A stretch of DNA of 33,609 bases from NCBI RefSeq assembly GCF_010811875.1, contig NZ_VKHP01000082.1, positions 1 through 33,609 of the forward strand. The letters run 5' to 3'. Position 1 is the first letter of the stretch. Each line of letters opens with the position of its first letter. Position numbers and translations under genes: made by a program. Below are positions 16,196 to 23,774 of the stretch, piece after piece. The notes beneath the pieces are model-generated. The model had not been told where the DNA came from, searched no databases, and worked only from the letters and a program-made list of their open reading frames with translations. The DNA comes from Bradyrhizobium uaiense. GTDB lineage: Bacteria > Pseudomonadota > Alphaproteobacteria > Rhizobiales > Xanthobacteraceae.

Positions 16196-17210
16196 CGAAG
16201 CCGGCCTTTCGGATCAGGGCGATTGCGGCCGCTTGATGCGCGGCGATCTCATCGACGGGCAGTGCATCGGCAGGGAACGATCCGATACCCTCAACGATCG
16301 GCGGCCGCTTCGCGGTCGCAAGCACGGGATATTCCAGCTCGGCGGTCGCAAAGATCGTCTGGGCCCGCGGCGTGACGAGGAATTCGAGGAACGCGCGCGC
16401 GGCGGCCGGATGCGGTGCGTGCCGGGCAATCGCGGCGCCAGTCAGATTGACGTGGCTGCCGTTGCCGGTGAACGCGGTCGGCACGGCCTTCACGGCGTCG
16501 GCCCATGCGCGCCAATCATTGCCTTCGCGGCTGTCGCGGAGCTGTGCCAGCGCGACCGTGTTGCCGATGCCTATGTCGCAGCGTCCTTCGGCGATCTCGC
16601 GGACCACGTCATTGTCCTTGCCGGCCGGCTTGTGGGCGAGATTTCCTTTAACTCCGGCGAGCCAGGTCTGCGTCGCGTCTGTCCCGTGATGCGCGAGATA
16701 GGCCGCGATCAGCGCGACATTGTTCCGGTGCGCGGCCGGCCGCATGCACAATTTGCCGCGCCATTTGGGATCGGCGAGTCCTTCATACGTGATTGCGACG
16801 AGGGCACTGTCCTTGCGCGCGAACACCACGCGCGGACGAACGGCGAGCGCGATCCACTGGCCGTCGTTGCCGCGCAGGTTCGCCGCCACCGCCTGATCAA
16901 GCGCGGGCGATGCAAGCGCCTGTGTCAGCCCGCGCGTCACAAGCTGGGTTGTCTTGTCGAGACCGATGGTGAGCAGCACATCCGCGGGCGAATTGTCGCC
17001 TTCCGATGTCAGGCGCTTGACCAAACTGTCCTCGATGAAGACGGTCTTGACCTTGGTACCGCTCGCTGCCGTGAAGGCCGCGATGACGGGCTCGACCAGA
17101 CTGGCTTCCCGGGTCGAATACAGCGTGAGCTCGTCGGCGCGGACGGTGGTGACGAGCGCGGTGGCAGCCAGGACGGCGAGCAGTCCGATCGCTGTCCGAA
17201 TCGCGCGCAT
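16188..17210 (-). CDS. Fe(III)-type ABC transporter periplasmic binding protein (FbpA/FutA-like)
   Basis: A 340-residue periplasmic binding protein of the ferric-iron class. The signal peptide MRAIRTAIGLLAVLAATALV is followed by a likely cut after residue 25 (VRA). The mature N-terminus DELTLYSTRE has the conserved first tyrosine seen in FbpA-type proteins. SPADVLLTIGLDKTTQLVTRG and ALAVRPRVVFARKD match the family core. The usual length is about 340. It lies 1 nt after the TonB receptor stop and overlaps the PepSY gene. No cognate permease or ATPase gene is present in the 17 kb on this side. It may feed a permease elsewhere or chaperone iron in the periplasm. Confidence 0.87.
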   Translation of the reverse strand: MRAIRTAIGLLAVLAATALVTTVRADELTLYSTREASLVEPVIAAFTAASGTKVKTVFIEDSLVKRLTSEGDNSPADVLLTIGLDKTTQLVTRGLTQALASPALDQAVAANLRGNDGQWIALAVRPRVVFARKDSALVAITYEGLADPKWRGKLCMRPAAHRNNVALIAAYLAHHGTDATQTWLAGVKGNLAHKPAGKDNDVVREIAEGRCDIGIGNTVALAQLRDSREGNDWRAWADAVKAVPTAFTGNGSHVNLTGAAIARHAPHPAAARAFLEFLVTPRAQTIFATAELEYPVLATAKRPPIVEGIGSFPADALPVDEIAAHQAAAIALIRKAGFDE

Positions 17211-17211
17211 G

Positions 17212-19551
17212 CTAGAATTTCACCGTTGCCGAGAGCGAGAAGCGCCGTGCGTCGCCCATCGCCACGGCCAGATTGCTGACGGCCGAGGGATAGTAGACGG
17301 TGTCGAACAGGTTCTTGACGTTGAACTGGTAGATCACCGGGAACGACTGCACCTTGGTCTCGTAGGTCGCAAACACATCCGCAACGGTGTAGGCCGGCAG
17401 CACGAAGCTGTTCGCGGCATCGCCGGGCCGGTCGCCGACATAGCGCCCGCCGCCGCCGAGACGCAGCCGGCCGGGCAGGGTGGTGCCGAAATCATAGACC
17501 AGATAGAGCGATGCGGTGTTGAGCGCGACGTTCTGCAAGGCGTTACAGACGAGCGTCGGATCCTCGGTGACGCGTGCATCGGTATAGGCGTAACTGCCGA
17601 TCATGCTCCAGCTGTCAGTCAGCCGTCCGGTGACGTCGAGCTCGACGCCGCGCGAGCGAACTTTGCCGGCGGTGCGGTACTCCACGATGCCGGTCGCGGA
17701 GTTGAGCTGCGAGACCAGGACGTTCTTCTTGTCGATGTCGTAAAGCGCGAGCGTGCCGGAAATCCGCTTGTTGAAGTCGAACTTGACGCCGGTCTCCCAC
17801 TGGGTGCCCTCTTCGGGCGCGATGTTGGAGCCGATCACGACGCCGCCGGTGAGCGGAGCGATGGTCGAGGTCGGCTTCAGCGACTGCGTGTAGCTCGCAT
17901 AGAGCGAGACCTCGTCGGTGAGCTTGAAGACCGCGCCGCCGAGCGGCAGTGCCTTGTCCCCCGAGACGTTGGTGTTGGTGATGAAGGGCCGGCCCCTGCC
18001 GGCGATCTGGTCGTAGTCCATGTAGCGCACGCCGCCGACCAGCGCGAAGCGCTCGGTCAGATGCAGCGTGTCCTGGAAGAACAGCGACCACTGGCCGAGC
18101 TTGTCGGTCTGGGCGCTGTCGGTGGCGGAGACCGTGGTGCCCGGCGAGATCAGGCCGGAGACCGGATTGTAGAAGTTGAAGCTCGGCGTCGCCTGCCGGA
18201 TCAGATTGTCGCGGTAGATCGTGCGGTACTGGCCGTCGCCGCCGAACAGCACCTCGCTGCGCATATTGCCGAGCCAGAAATTGCCCTGCACATAGGATGT
18301 GCCGTAGCTGGCATTGCTGAGCGAGCCCCACGTGCCGTCATTGCTGCGGGTCTCGACACCGGTCTTGGTGTTGATGCCGGTGATGCGGAGCTGATTGGCG
18401 CTGAAGGTCTCGGTATTGTAGCTGTAGGCGGCGAACAGCTTCCAGTCCTGATTCAGCCGGTGCTCGACCGAGGCCTGCATCAGGTCGGACGTTCCCCAAA
18501 CATTATTGAATGGCTCGTCGAGCCGGCGCGTTGCCGGGATCGCCAGCGGCGCCTTGGTTACGGAATCGAACGCAGTGCCGCGGTCGAACGGCGTGATGAA
18601 TTCGCGGTGCTCGTAGTTCAACTGGACAGTGGTGTTCTCGCCGTACCAGGCCAGCGACGGCGCGACCAGCATTTCGCGGTGGCGTCCGAAATTGCGCCAA
18701 TAGTCCTCGCTGACGCCATAGCCGATGAAGCGATAGGCGAGGCCGCCATTGCCGATCGGGCCGGTGATGTCGATCGCTCCGTCAGCGCCGTTCTTGTTGT
18801 TGGCGTAGGTCGAGCCGAGCAGGGTCACCGAGCCGTGCTGATAGAGCTCGGGGCGCTTGCTGATCGTGTTGACGATGCCGCCGGGGTCCATGATGCCGTA
18901 AAGCAGCGACGCCGGGCCTTTCAGCACCTCGACGCTCTCGACCGCCGCGTTGAGGCTGCGGCCCTGCACCAACGGCATGCCGTTGCGCATGATCGAGCCG
19001 TCGCGGTTGTCGCCGAAGCCGCGACGCATCACGGCGTCTTGAGTACCGGCCAGCGTATTGCCCTGGGTGACGCCGCTGACATTGGCAAGCGCGTCGTCGA
19101 GATTGCGCGGCAATTGATCCTTCAGCACCTGCTCGGGCACGACGTTGACCGTCTGCGAGGTGTCGAGCGGCGAGGCGCCGCTGCGCAAGGTGGTCGAACT
19201 CGGCATCGCGCGGTAGCCGAGCTTGGCTTCGTTCAGCGCCGCGGCACCAGCTGCCGCGCGCTCCGATGGTGTCGGTGGCGGCGGCTGGGCATTCCGGCCG
19301 CGCTGCCGTGCTGCGGCGGTCGCCTGCGTTCGCTGCGCTGACGGCGCCGAATTGGTTGCAGGCTTGCGCTTCTGCGTCGGCTGCTCGACCATGACCGGCG
19401 GCAGGGCGACGCTCGATTGGGCGCTTGCCGGCGTCACTGCGGAGGAGACATCGGCGAGCAGGAACGCTGCGCCGATCAGCAAATGGGTGCGGCCCTTGTC
19501 GGCGGCATTTCGATGGTCGCCGACAACCCGGCGATCAGCATTCACAGGCAC
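17212..19551 (-). CDS. TonB-dependent siderophore receptor
   Basis: A 779-residue outer-membrane receptor of the FpvA/FhuA-type siderophore family. It has a signal sequence (LLIGAAFLLADVSSAVTPASAQ) after a basic start. A proline-, alanine- and glutamine-rich linker follows at about residues 55-100. The plug domain carries SQTVNVVPEQVLKDQLPRN, LDDALANVSGVTQGN and VEVLKGPASLLYG with DPGGIVNTISKRP. The 22-strand barrel ends in SLSATVKF, with the terminal phenylalanine needed for outer-membrane insertion. No clear STN signalling domain is seen, so it should not itself signal to an ECF sigma factor. GTG 19551 is the upstream-most start; a few codons downstream (GTG 19545) is equally possible. It is the first gene of the iron operon, and two ICE-like boxes lie 80-120 nt upstream. 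Confidence 0.93.
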   Translation of the reverse strand: MPVNADRRVVGDHRNAADKGRTHLLIGAAFLLADVSSAVTPASAQSSVALPPVMVEQPTQKRKPATNSAPSAQRTQATAAARQRGRNAQPPPPTPSERAAAGAAALNEAKLGYRAMPSSTTLRSGASPLDTSQTVNVVPEQVLKDQLPRNLDDALANVSGVTQGNTLAGTQDAVMRRGFGDNRDGSIMRNGMPLVQGRSLNAAVESVEVLKGPASLLYGIMDPGGIVNTISKRPELYQHGSVTLLGSTYANNKNGADGAIDITGPIGNGGLAYRFIGYGVSEDYWRNFGRHREMLVAPSLAWYGENTTVQLNYEHREFITPFDRGTAFDSVTKAPLAIPATRRLDEPFNNVWGTSDLMQASVEHRLNQDWKLFAAYSYNTETFSANQLRITGINTKTGVETRSNDGTWGSLSNASYGTSYVQGNFWLGNMRSEVLFGGDGQYRTIYRDNLIRQATPSFNFYNPVSGLISPGTTVSATDSAQTDKLGQWSLFFQDTLHLTERFALVGGVRYMDYDQIAGRGRPFITNTNVSGDKALPLGGAVFKLTDEVSLYASYTQSLKPTSTIAPLTGGVVIGSNIAPEEGTQWETGVKFDFNKRISGTLALYDIDKKNVLVSQLNSATGIVEYRTAGKVRSRGVELDVTGRLTDSWSMIGSYAYTDARVTEDPTLVCNALQNVALNTASLYLVYDFGTTLPGRLRLGGGGRYVGDRPGDAANSFVLPAYTVADVFATYETKVQSFPVIYQFNVKNLFDTVYYPSAVSNLAVAMGDARRFSLSATVKF

Positions 19552-19630
19552 TCTTCGACTTCCGATTCACGCGAACTCATTCACGCCGCGCCTCTAGCAG
19601 TCGGCGCGCGCGAAAAGAACCGGAGCAGAC

Positions 19631-19669
19631 TTGAATCCCTCTAACCGCGTTGGATTTGAATCGTTCTAA
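19631..19669 (-). promoter_or_regulatory. Two tandem ICE-like boxes upstream of the siderophore receptor
   Basis: TTGAATCCCTCTAA (19631-19644) and TTGAATCGTTCTAA (19656-19669) are direct repeats with 12 of 14 bases identical, 25 bp apart. The second has the GAA-N3-TTC-TAA core of the iron control element bound by Irr in Bradyrhizobium (TTTAGAA-N3-TTCTAAA). Its left flank matches only partly. They lie 80-118 nt upstream of the receptor start on the minus strand, a normal operator position. Confidence 0.5.
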
Positions 19670-19679
19670 GACGCAGCAA

Positions 19680-19701
19680 GGCCCGCGCGGGTGCGCGAGC
19701 C
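19680..19701 (-). terminator. Hairpin terminator after the small minus-strand gene
   Basis: On the minus strand GGCTCGCGC and GCGCGGGCC pair over nine positions (one G-U) around an ACCC loop. It lies about 120 nt after the stop of the small gene at 19821-20054 and would insulate the iron operon promoter from it. No T-run follows. Confidence 0.5.
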
Positions 19702-19820
19702 CTGCACCTTGTGACTTGATTGCCGTATCAGCGCGTCAAATGGTCGCGCGATGCTGAGGCTGCGTTCACTAACCCGTCACGCCTCAAGCGTAGTGTCTGC
19801 CGTGGATCGCGCTATGCGCT

Positions 19821-20054
19821 TCACGACATCGCCAGGCTGACCGGCGCTTTGCCGACCATTCCGGTGCTGACGCCGTCGCGTGCCATCGATTCGATTTCGC
19901 TCCAGTTCTCGCGAAAGATCCGCGCCGCCTCGTTGGCGCTTTCCGCTTGGATCGTCAGACTGCACGCGCGTCTGGTGCCATTGCTGGCGAGCTGGAAGTA
20001 GAGGACATAGCCAGACGATTCCGCGCTCCGCGCGCCCAACGGTGCCTGCTGCAT
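19821..20054 (-). CDS. Conserved small hypothetical protein
   Basis: A 77-residue protein, probably cytoplasmic, with a beta-strand-like N-terminus (GYVLYFQLASNGTRRACSLT) followed by a likely amphipathic helix (SANEAARIFRENWSEIESMA) and a GVSTG tail. It resembles short hypothetical proteins seen in Bradyrhizobium, but no domain is recognised. ATG 20054 is preferred, with GGGGA about 9 nt upstream; a TTG at 20069 would add five residues. It stands alone between two hairpins. The helix/strand pattern and codon use look genuine, but function is unknown. Confidence 0.55.
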   Translation of the reverse strand: MQQAPLGARSAESSGYVLYFQLASNGTRRACSLTIQAESANEAARIFRENWSEIESMARDGVSTGMVGKAPVSLAMS

Positions 20055-20130
20055 GTAGGTTTTCCCCAATAGTGTTTTTGTTGCGCCACCCGCAGACAGG
20101 ATTTGACAGGGATGCGGCGCCTTCGTGATT

Positions 20131-20163
20131 CAAAACGCGCAATCTTCACGATTGCGCATTTTG
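20131..20163 (-). terminator. Hairpin terminator of the thioesterase operon (possibly bidirectional)
   Basis: CAAAACGCGCAATC (20131-20144) and GATTGCGCATTTTG (20150-20163) form a 14-position stem with one mismatch and a 5-nt loop. A/T-rich ends on both sides make it a good intrinsic terminator in either direction. It lies about 95 nt after the thioesterase stop. Confidence 0.7.
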
Positions 20164-20257
20164 TTCAGCGGTGTTGCCGGGATTCAACAGGAGATGGAAC
20201 CGGAGATGGCGGCGGCTGCAACAGAGGTGCGATCAGAACGGGGTCTTAATCGTCGGC

Positions 20258-21184
20258 CTACGCGTCGCCATCCGGATGCACCATCAGGGTCTCCTGGATC
20301 GAGGTCGCGAGCATCGACCCATTGCGATCATGGACGCGGGCAATCGACAGCCCGCGACCGCCATCAGCGCACGGGCTCTCGGTTTCGACATGCATCCAGG
20401 CGTCAGGCGAAAATGCGCGGTGAAACCAGATGCAGTGGTTGAGGCTCGACAGATAAAGCGGTGCGCGCGACTGCAGATCGCGGAGATGGCCGCCGACGCT
20501 GGAGAAGTTGAGCCACCAATCCGAGAGATAGGCGAACACCGCGGCCTGGGCGCGGGAACCCGCGGCGAGTGGCTGCCGGCTTCTGATCCAGAACCGCAGC
20601 CGTGGCTCCGCGGTCGCAGCCGAGAGCTGACGTTCGATCGCGGGGATGCGGAAATCCATGCTGGGTTTGACGTGCTGGGAGTAGGGGCCGAGCGGCCGCA
20701 ACTGCGCCATCAAAGTGTCAGGGATCATGCTCAGGTCGGGCAGGCTTTCGGGATCTTCGGACCGTGCAAACGGCGTTGCGTGCCGCGGACCCGGCTGCGC
20801 GGCGCAGAACGTGGCCTGCGCGCTCAGCACGGTGTGGCCATCACCCTGGCTGCCGACCACATGGCGGGAGGAGAATCGTTTGCCGTCCTGCAGGACCTGC
20901 GCGTCAAAGGTGATGCGCCGCGTGGGATCGGCACCGCGCAGGAACAGGAGCTGCAGCATCGCGGCCGGGCGATCTGCGGGCGCGCTGAGTGTCGCGGCCA
21001 TCATGGCCTGGCCGAGGATCTGGCCGCCATAAGAACGGCCGTTGAGATTGCTGTCGCCGAAGCGGCTGCGATAGCGCAACGGGGCGATGGTCTCGAGCGA
21101 GACCAGCGCCTCGGCCGCCTTGTCGTCCCACGGATCGCACGCGGTGTCGTCACGCTGCGCGACGCGGATGCCTTGCCCGTCCAT
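20258..21184 (-). CDS. Acyl-CoA thioesterase, TesB-like
   Basis: A ~308-residue double-hotdog acyl-CoA thioesterase that would hydrolyse an acyl-CoA to free acid and CoA. The N-terminal hotdog has FGDSNLNGRSYGGQILGQAM, the typical TesB GGQ..GQA motif. The C-terminal hotdog has YLSDWWLNF, carrying the conserved aspartate, and ATSIQETLM, carrying the conserved glutamine near the end. Length is close to TesB (~286). The ATG at 21184 overlaps the upstream stop by 1 nt (TGATG); a GTG one codon earlier is also possible. It is the last gene of the leftward unit. It may recycle CoA from a dead-end intermediate of the acyl-CoA pathway encoded next door. Confidence 0.88.
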   Translation of the reverse strand: MDGQGIRVAQRDDTACDPWDDKAAEALVSLETIAPLRYRSRFGDSNLNGRSYGGQILGQAMMAATLSAPADRPAAMLQLLFLRGADPTRRITFDAQVLQDGKRFSSRHVVGSQGDGHTVLSAQATFCAAQPGPRHATPFARSEDPESLPDLSMIPDTLMAQLRPLGPYSQHVKPSMDFRIPAIERQLSAATAEPRLRFWIRSRQPLAAGSRAQAAVFAYLSDWWLNFSSVGGHLRDLQSRAPLYLSSLNHCIWFHRAFSPDAWMHVETESPCADGGRGLSIARVHDRNGSMLATSIQETLMVHPDGDA

Positions 21185-22299
21185 CACATAGCCGGGAATT
21201 TCTGCGGTCCCGGATAGAGCGGATAGCCGGCCGCTACGCCGTACTCGCTGATGCCGAATCCGGTCTCGTTGCCGCTTTCGAGCCGGACGACATGGTCCGA
21301 CAATGTGCGTGCGATGGCGCGCGTCTCGGCATCATCCAGGTTCCAGATGTCATGCGCGGCATGGTGCTCGCCGCGATCGTCGCCGTGGGTCCAGCCTTGC
21401 AGGCCGCCATACATGCCGGCCTTGAGATAAAATCGCGTCGGCAATCCCAGCATCCTGACGTGGCGCGGCTCGCCGCGCTCGAAGGTGAAGGTGAAATCGG
21501 CTGCCGTGATGGTCTGGCCGAGCGGATCGTCGGCCCATTCGATCTTGTGCTCCACCGAGATGACCTCGCGATGCGACATCGATCCGTCAGCCTCGCGGCG
21601 GAACTCGGTGCCTGAGAGGTAATGCGGCTTACCGGGCGTCCGCTCTTTGATGAAGATCGACAGAGCCGACGCCTCGAACTGGAACATCGACCAGGTCCAG
21701 AAGAAATTGCGATGGGTCGCAACCGGCGGTCTGGTCTCGTCGGTGCGCATCTCGGAGCGAAGGCCCCAGGAGCGGTCGCGCTGTCCCCACCATAGTTCCG
21801 GTTCGATGTCATAGCGCTTGCCGTCGGCGACGATCCAGCCGCGCCAGCGCCCGAATTGCGAGACGCGCGCGAGGTCCTCCTCGACGACGCCGTTGCGCTC
21901 GCGGAAGTTCTGCTTCTCCTGCGCCGCCGGAAAGCTCGCCTTGAACTCGAGCGCGAAGCTGATGCCGGATGGGTTGTCGGCGAGCGATATCTTGTGCAAG
22001 CCCATGCCCTCGACGATCTCGATCCTGAGCCCGCCGACCTCCGTCTCCAGCGGGCGCGTTCCGAGCCGGCGCGAGGCGCGGAAATTGTGCTGGCGGCGGC
22101 CGATCGTGATGCCGGCAAAGCCGTCCATCACGTTGCGGTTCGGATAATAGCCGAGCCCGATATCGATCAGCAGTTCGCTGCCGTCGATCGGATGCGCGGT
22201 GTACCAGTAGCGCTCGGTAAATCTGATGTCGCTGCCGCCTGCCTTGGCAAACGGCTGCGGCGTCTGGTGGCCGATGAGATCGTCCTGGGCTGTCAGCAT
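21184..22299 (-). CDS. Unrecognised 371-residue protein, possibly DUF7064/DUF7065-like (lipocalin-type)
   Basis: I do not recognise a characterised function. The protein is rich in aromatic and beta-strand-type sequence, without signal peptide, membrane span or cofactor motif. Notable segments are FTERYWYTAHPIDGSELLID near the N-terminus, WRGWIVADGKRYDIEPELWW, GQRDRSWGLR (the RDRSWG motif also occurs in AttH/CrtC-type lipocalin-fold proteins), and YGGLQGWTHGDDRGEHH with several histidines near the C-terminus. The layout suggests two lipocalin-like halves, as in the DUF7064/DUF7065 group, but this is from memory only. ATG 22299 has an AAGGACAAG site upstream. It is the middle gene between the LivK-type binding protein and the thioesterase. 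It may bind or isomerise a hydrophobic substrate of the pathway. Confidence 0.65.
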   Translation of the reverse strand: MLTAQDDLIGHQTPQPFAKAGGSDIRFTERYWYTAHPIDGSELLIDIGLGYYPNRNVMDGFAGITIGRRQHNFRASRRLGTRPLETEVGGLRIEIVEGMGLHKISLADNPSGISFALEFKASFPAAQEKQNFRERNGVVEEDLARVSQFGRWRGWIVADGKRYDIEPELWWGQRDRSWGLRSEMRTDETRPPVATHRNFFWTWSMFQFEASALSIFIKERTPGKPHYLSGTEFRREADGSMSHREVISVEHKIEWADDPLGQTITAADFTFTFERGEPRHVRMLGLPTRFYLKAGMYGGLQGWTHGDDRGEHHAAHDIWNLDDAETRAIARTLSDHVVRLESGNETGFGISEYGVAAGYPLYPGPQKFPAM

Positions 22300-22347
22300 T
22301 GTTCTTGTCCTTGTGTTTGAGCCTTGGTCTGTCGATGCGCCGCGCGG

Positions 22348-23571
22348 TCAATCCTTGGCCGGACCTGCGCCCACGATGTCGCCGAACAGCACCCAGGTCT
22401 TGCCGTCGAAGCGCGCGAAGCGGCGTTCGGTGATCGCCGCATAATCCTGCGGCGTGGTCTGGATGGTGATGCCCGGCAGCAGCACCGGCAGCTCGATGCC
22501 GCTGAGGATGGTGGCCTGCTTCAGCACATTTTCCCGCGTGAGATTGTCGCCGCAGCGTTGCAGGATGATCGCGCCGAGCTGGGCCGTGGTGTAGCCGGTC
22601 ACCGCGATCACGTCGTTCGGGTCCATCCCCGGCATGTATTTCGCGGCAAAGGCGAGGTAGTCGGTCATGCCCTTGTCGTTGGCCCAGGCCGGATCGTTCG
22701 GCGTCTTGTAGGAGGTCGTGGTCAGGATGCCGGTCGAGGCCTCGATCCCGGCCGGCACCAGCACGCCGGCGATTGAATTCGCGGTCGAGCCGAGGAAGAT
22801 CAGCGGCTTCCATCCGAGCTCGTGGATCTTGCGGATCGCCATCGAGGCGAATTTGTTCTGTGCGGCGATCAGGATGGTATCGGCGCCCGACGCCTTCAGA
22901 TTCACGATCTGGGAGTCGATCGTCGGCTCGGTCGACTGATACATCGCCTCCTTGACGATCATGGTGTCGGCCTTGGCGCCGAGTCCTTCCTTCAGGCCGA
23001 GCACAAAATCCTTGCCGATGTCGTCGGCCTGCAACAGCACGCCGATCCTGGCATCCGGCTTCTCGCGCAGCACGTAGCGCGCAATGATCCGGGATTCGTT
23101 GACGTAGGTCGGCGAATAGGGCGTCGTCCAGGGAAACTGCTTCGGATCGTTCCAGCGCGTGCCGCCGCTCTGCACGAGGAGCTGCGGGACGCCGTTGCTG
23201 TTGAGATATTTCTGGATCGCGGCATTGGTCGGCGTGCCGAACGGCGCCATCATCGCGAGCACCTTGTCGTTCTCGACCAGGGCGCGCGTCACCTCGACGG
23301 TCTTGGGCGGACTATAGGCATCGTCGCGGGTCAGGAAGTTGATGTGGCGGCCGTTGATGCCGCCTTTCTCGTTCAGCATCGTGAAATAGGCCAGCATGGT
23401 CTTCGGGAAGCTCGCATAGATCGACGCCGGCCCGCTGTAGGGCGCATTGGCGCCGAGCAGGATCTCGGTGTCGCTGACCCCGGGGCCATAGGCCTTCTGG
23501 GCATTCGCTGGTCCGAGCGCGCCGATGAGCGTGAACGCCCACACTGCAAGCGTGACGATTGGCTTCCGCAT
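22348..23571 (-). CDS. LivK/HmgI-type periplasmic binding protein (branched-chain amino acid ABC family)
   Basis: A 407-residue periplasmic binding protein of the Leu/Ile/Val (HAAT) class. The signal peptide MRKPIVTLAVWAFTLIGALG ends with likely cleavage after PANA (residue 24). The mature start YGPGVSDTEILLGANAPYSGP is the family's usual first strand and ligand loop, and GGINGRHINFLTRDDAYSP is the family motif. The usual length is about 390-410. In Bradyrhizobium such proteins often bind aromatic or aliphatic acids rather than amino acids. No LivH, LivM, LivG or LivF genes are nearby, so it would use permeases encoded elsewhere. The gene diverges from the acyl-CoA ligase gene, with about 200 nt of shared promoter region. 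A GGGAGGGG ribosome-binding site precedes ATG 23571. Confidence 0.9.
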   Translation of the reverse strand: MRKPIVTLAVWAFTLIGALGPANAQKAYGPGVSDTEILLGANAPYSGPASIYASFPKTMLAYFTMLNEKGGINGRHINFLTRDDAYSPPKTVEVTRALVENDKVLAMMAPFGTPTNAAIQKYLNSNGVPQLLVQSGGTRWNDPKQFPWTTPYSPTYVNESRIIARYVLREKPDARIGVLLQADDIGKDFVLGLKEGLGAKADTMIVKEAMYQSTEPTIDSQIVNLKASGADTILIAAQNKFASMAIRKIHELGWKPLIFLGSTANSIAGVLVPAGIEASTGILTTTSYKTPNDPAWANDKGMTDYLAFAAKYMPGMDPNDVIAVTGYTTAQLGAIILQRCGDNLTRENVLKQATILSGIELPVLLPGITIQTTPQDYAAITERRFARFDGKTWVLFGDIVGAGPAKD

Positions 23572-23664
23572 CTTCCCCTCCCATGACGCCCTCTTTTGCG
23601 GGGCTGGTTGATCCGGCGGCGGAAGCCTTCAAGGGCTTTACCCGTCGCGGCGGCTATGCAAAAA

Positions 23665-23685
23665 TAGACCGTCTGTCCGGATTAT
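23665..23685. promoter_or_regulatory. Possible operator in the divergent binding-protein/ligase promoter
   Basis: This 21-bp stretch, ending CCGGATTAT, matches the palindrome region at 27016-27036 at 14 of 21 positions, including the last eight. GATTAT (23680-23685) could serve as a -10 element for the ligase gene. Its own dyad symmetry is poor, so shared control is tentative. Confidence 0.3.
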
Positions 23686-23774
23686 CAACCGGAATCTCCG
23701 GGCGGCATTTTGACTTCACGCAATGACGGGAACATCCGCAGGCGTGCGCGGCCGCATGGCGGCGAGGAGGAAAC

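Noticed and set aside
16954..19341. 795-residue plus-strand open frame opposite the TonB receptor
   Set aside because: The receptor on the minus strand has signal peptide, plug and barrel motifs and a terminal Phe. The plus frame has none.
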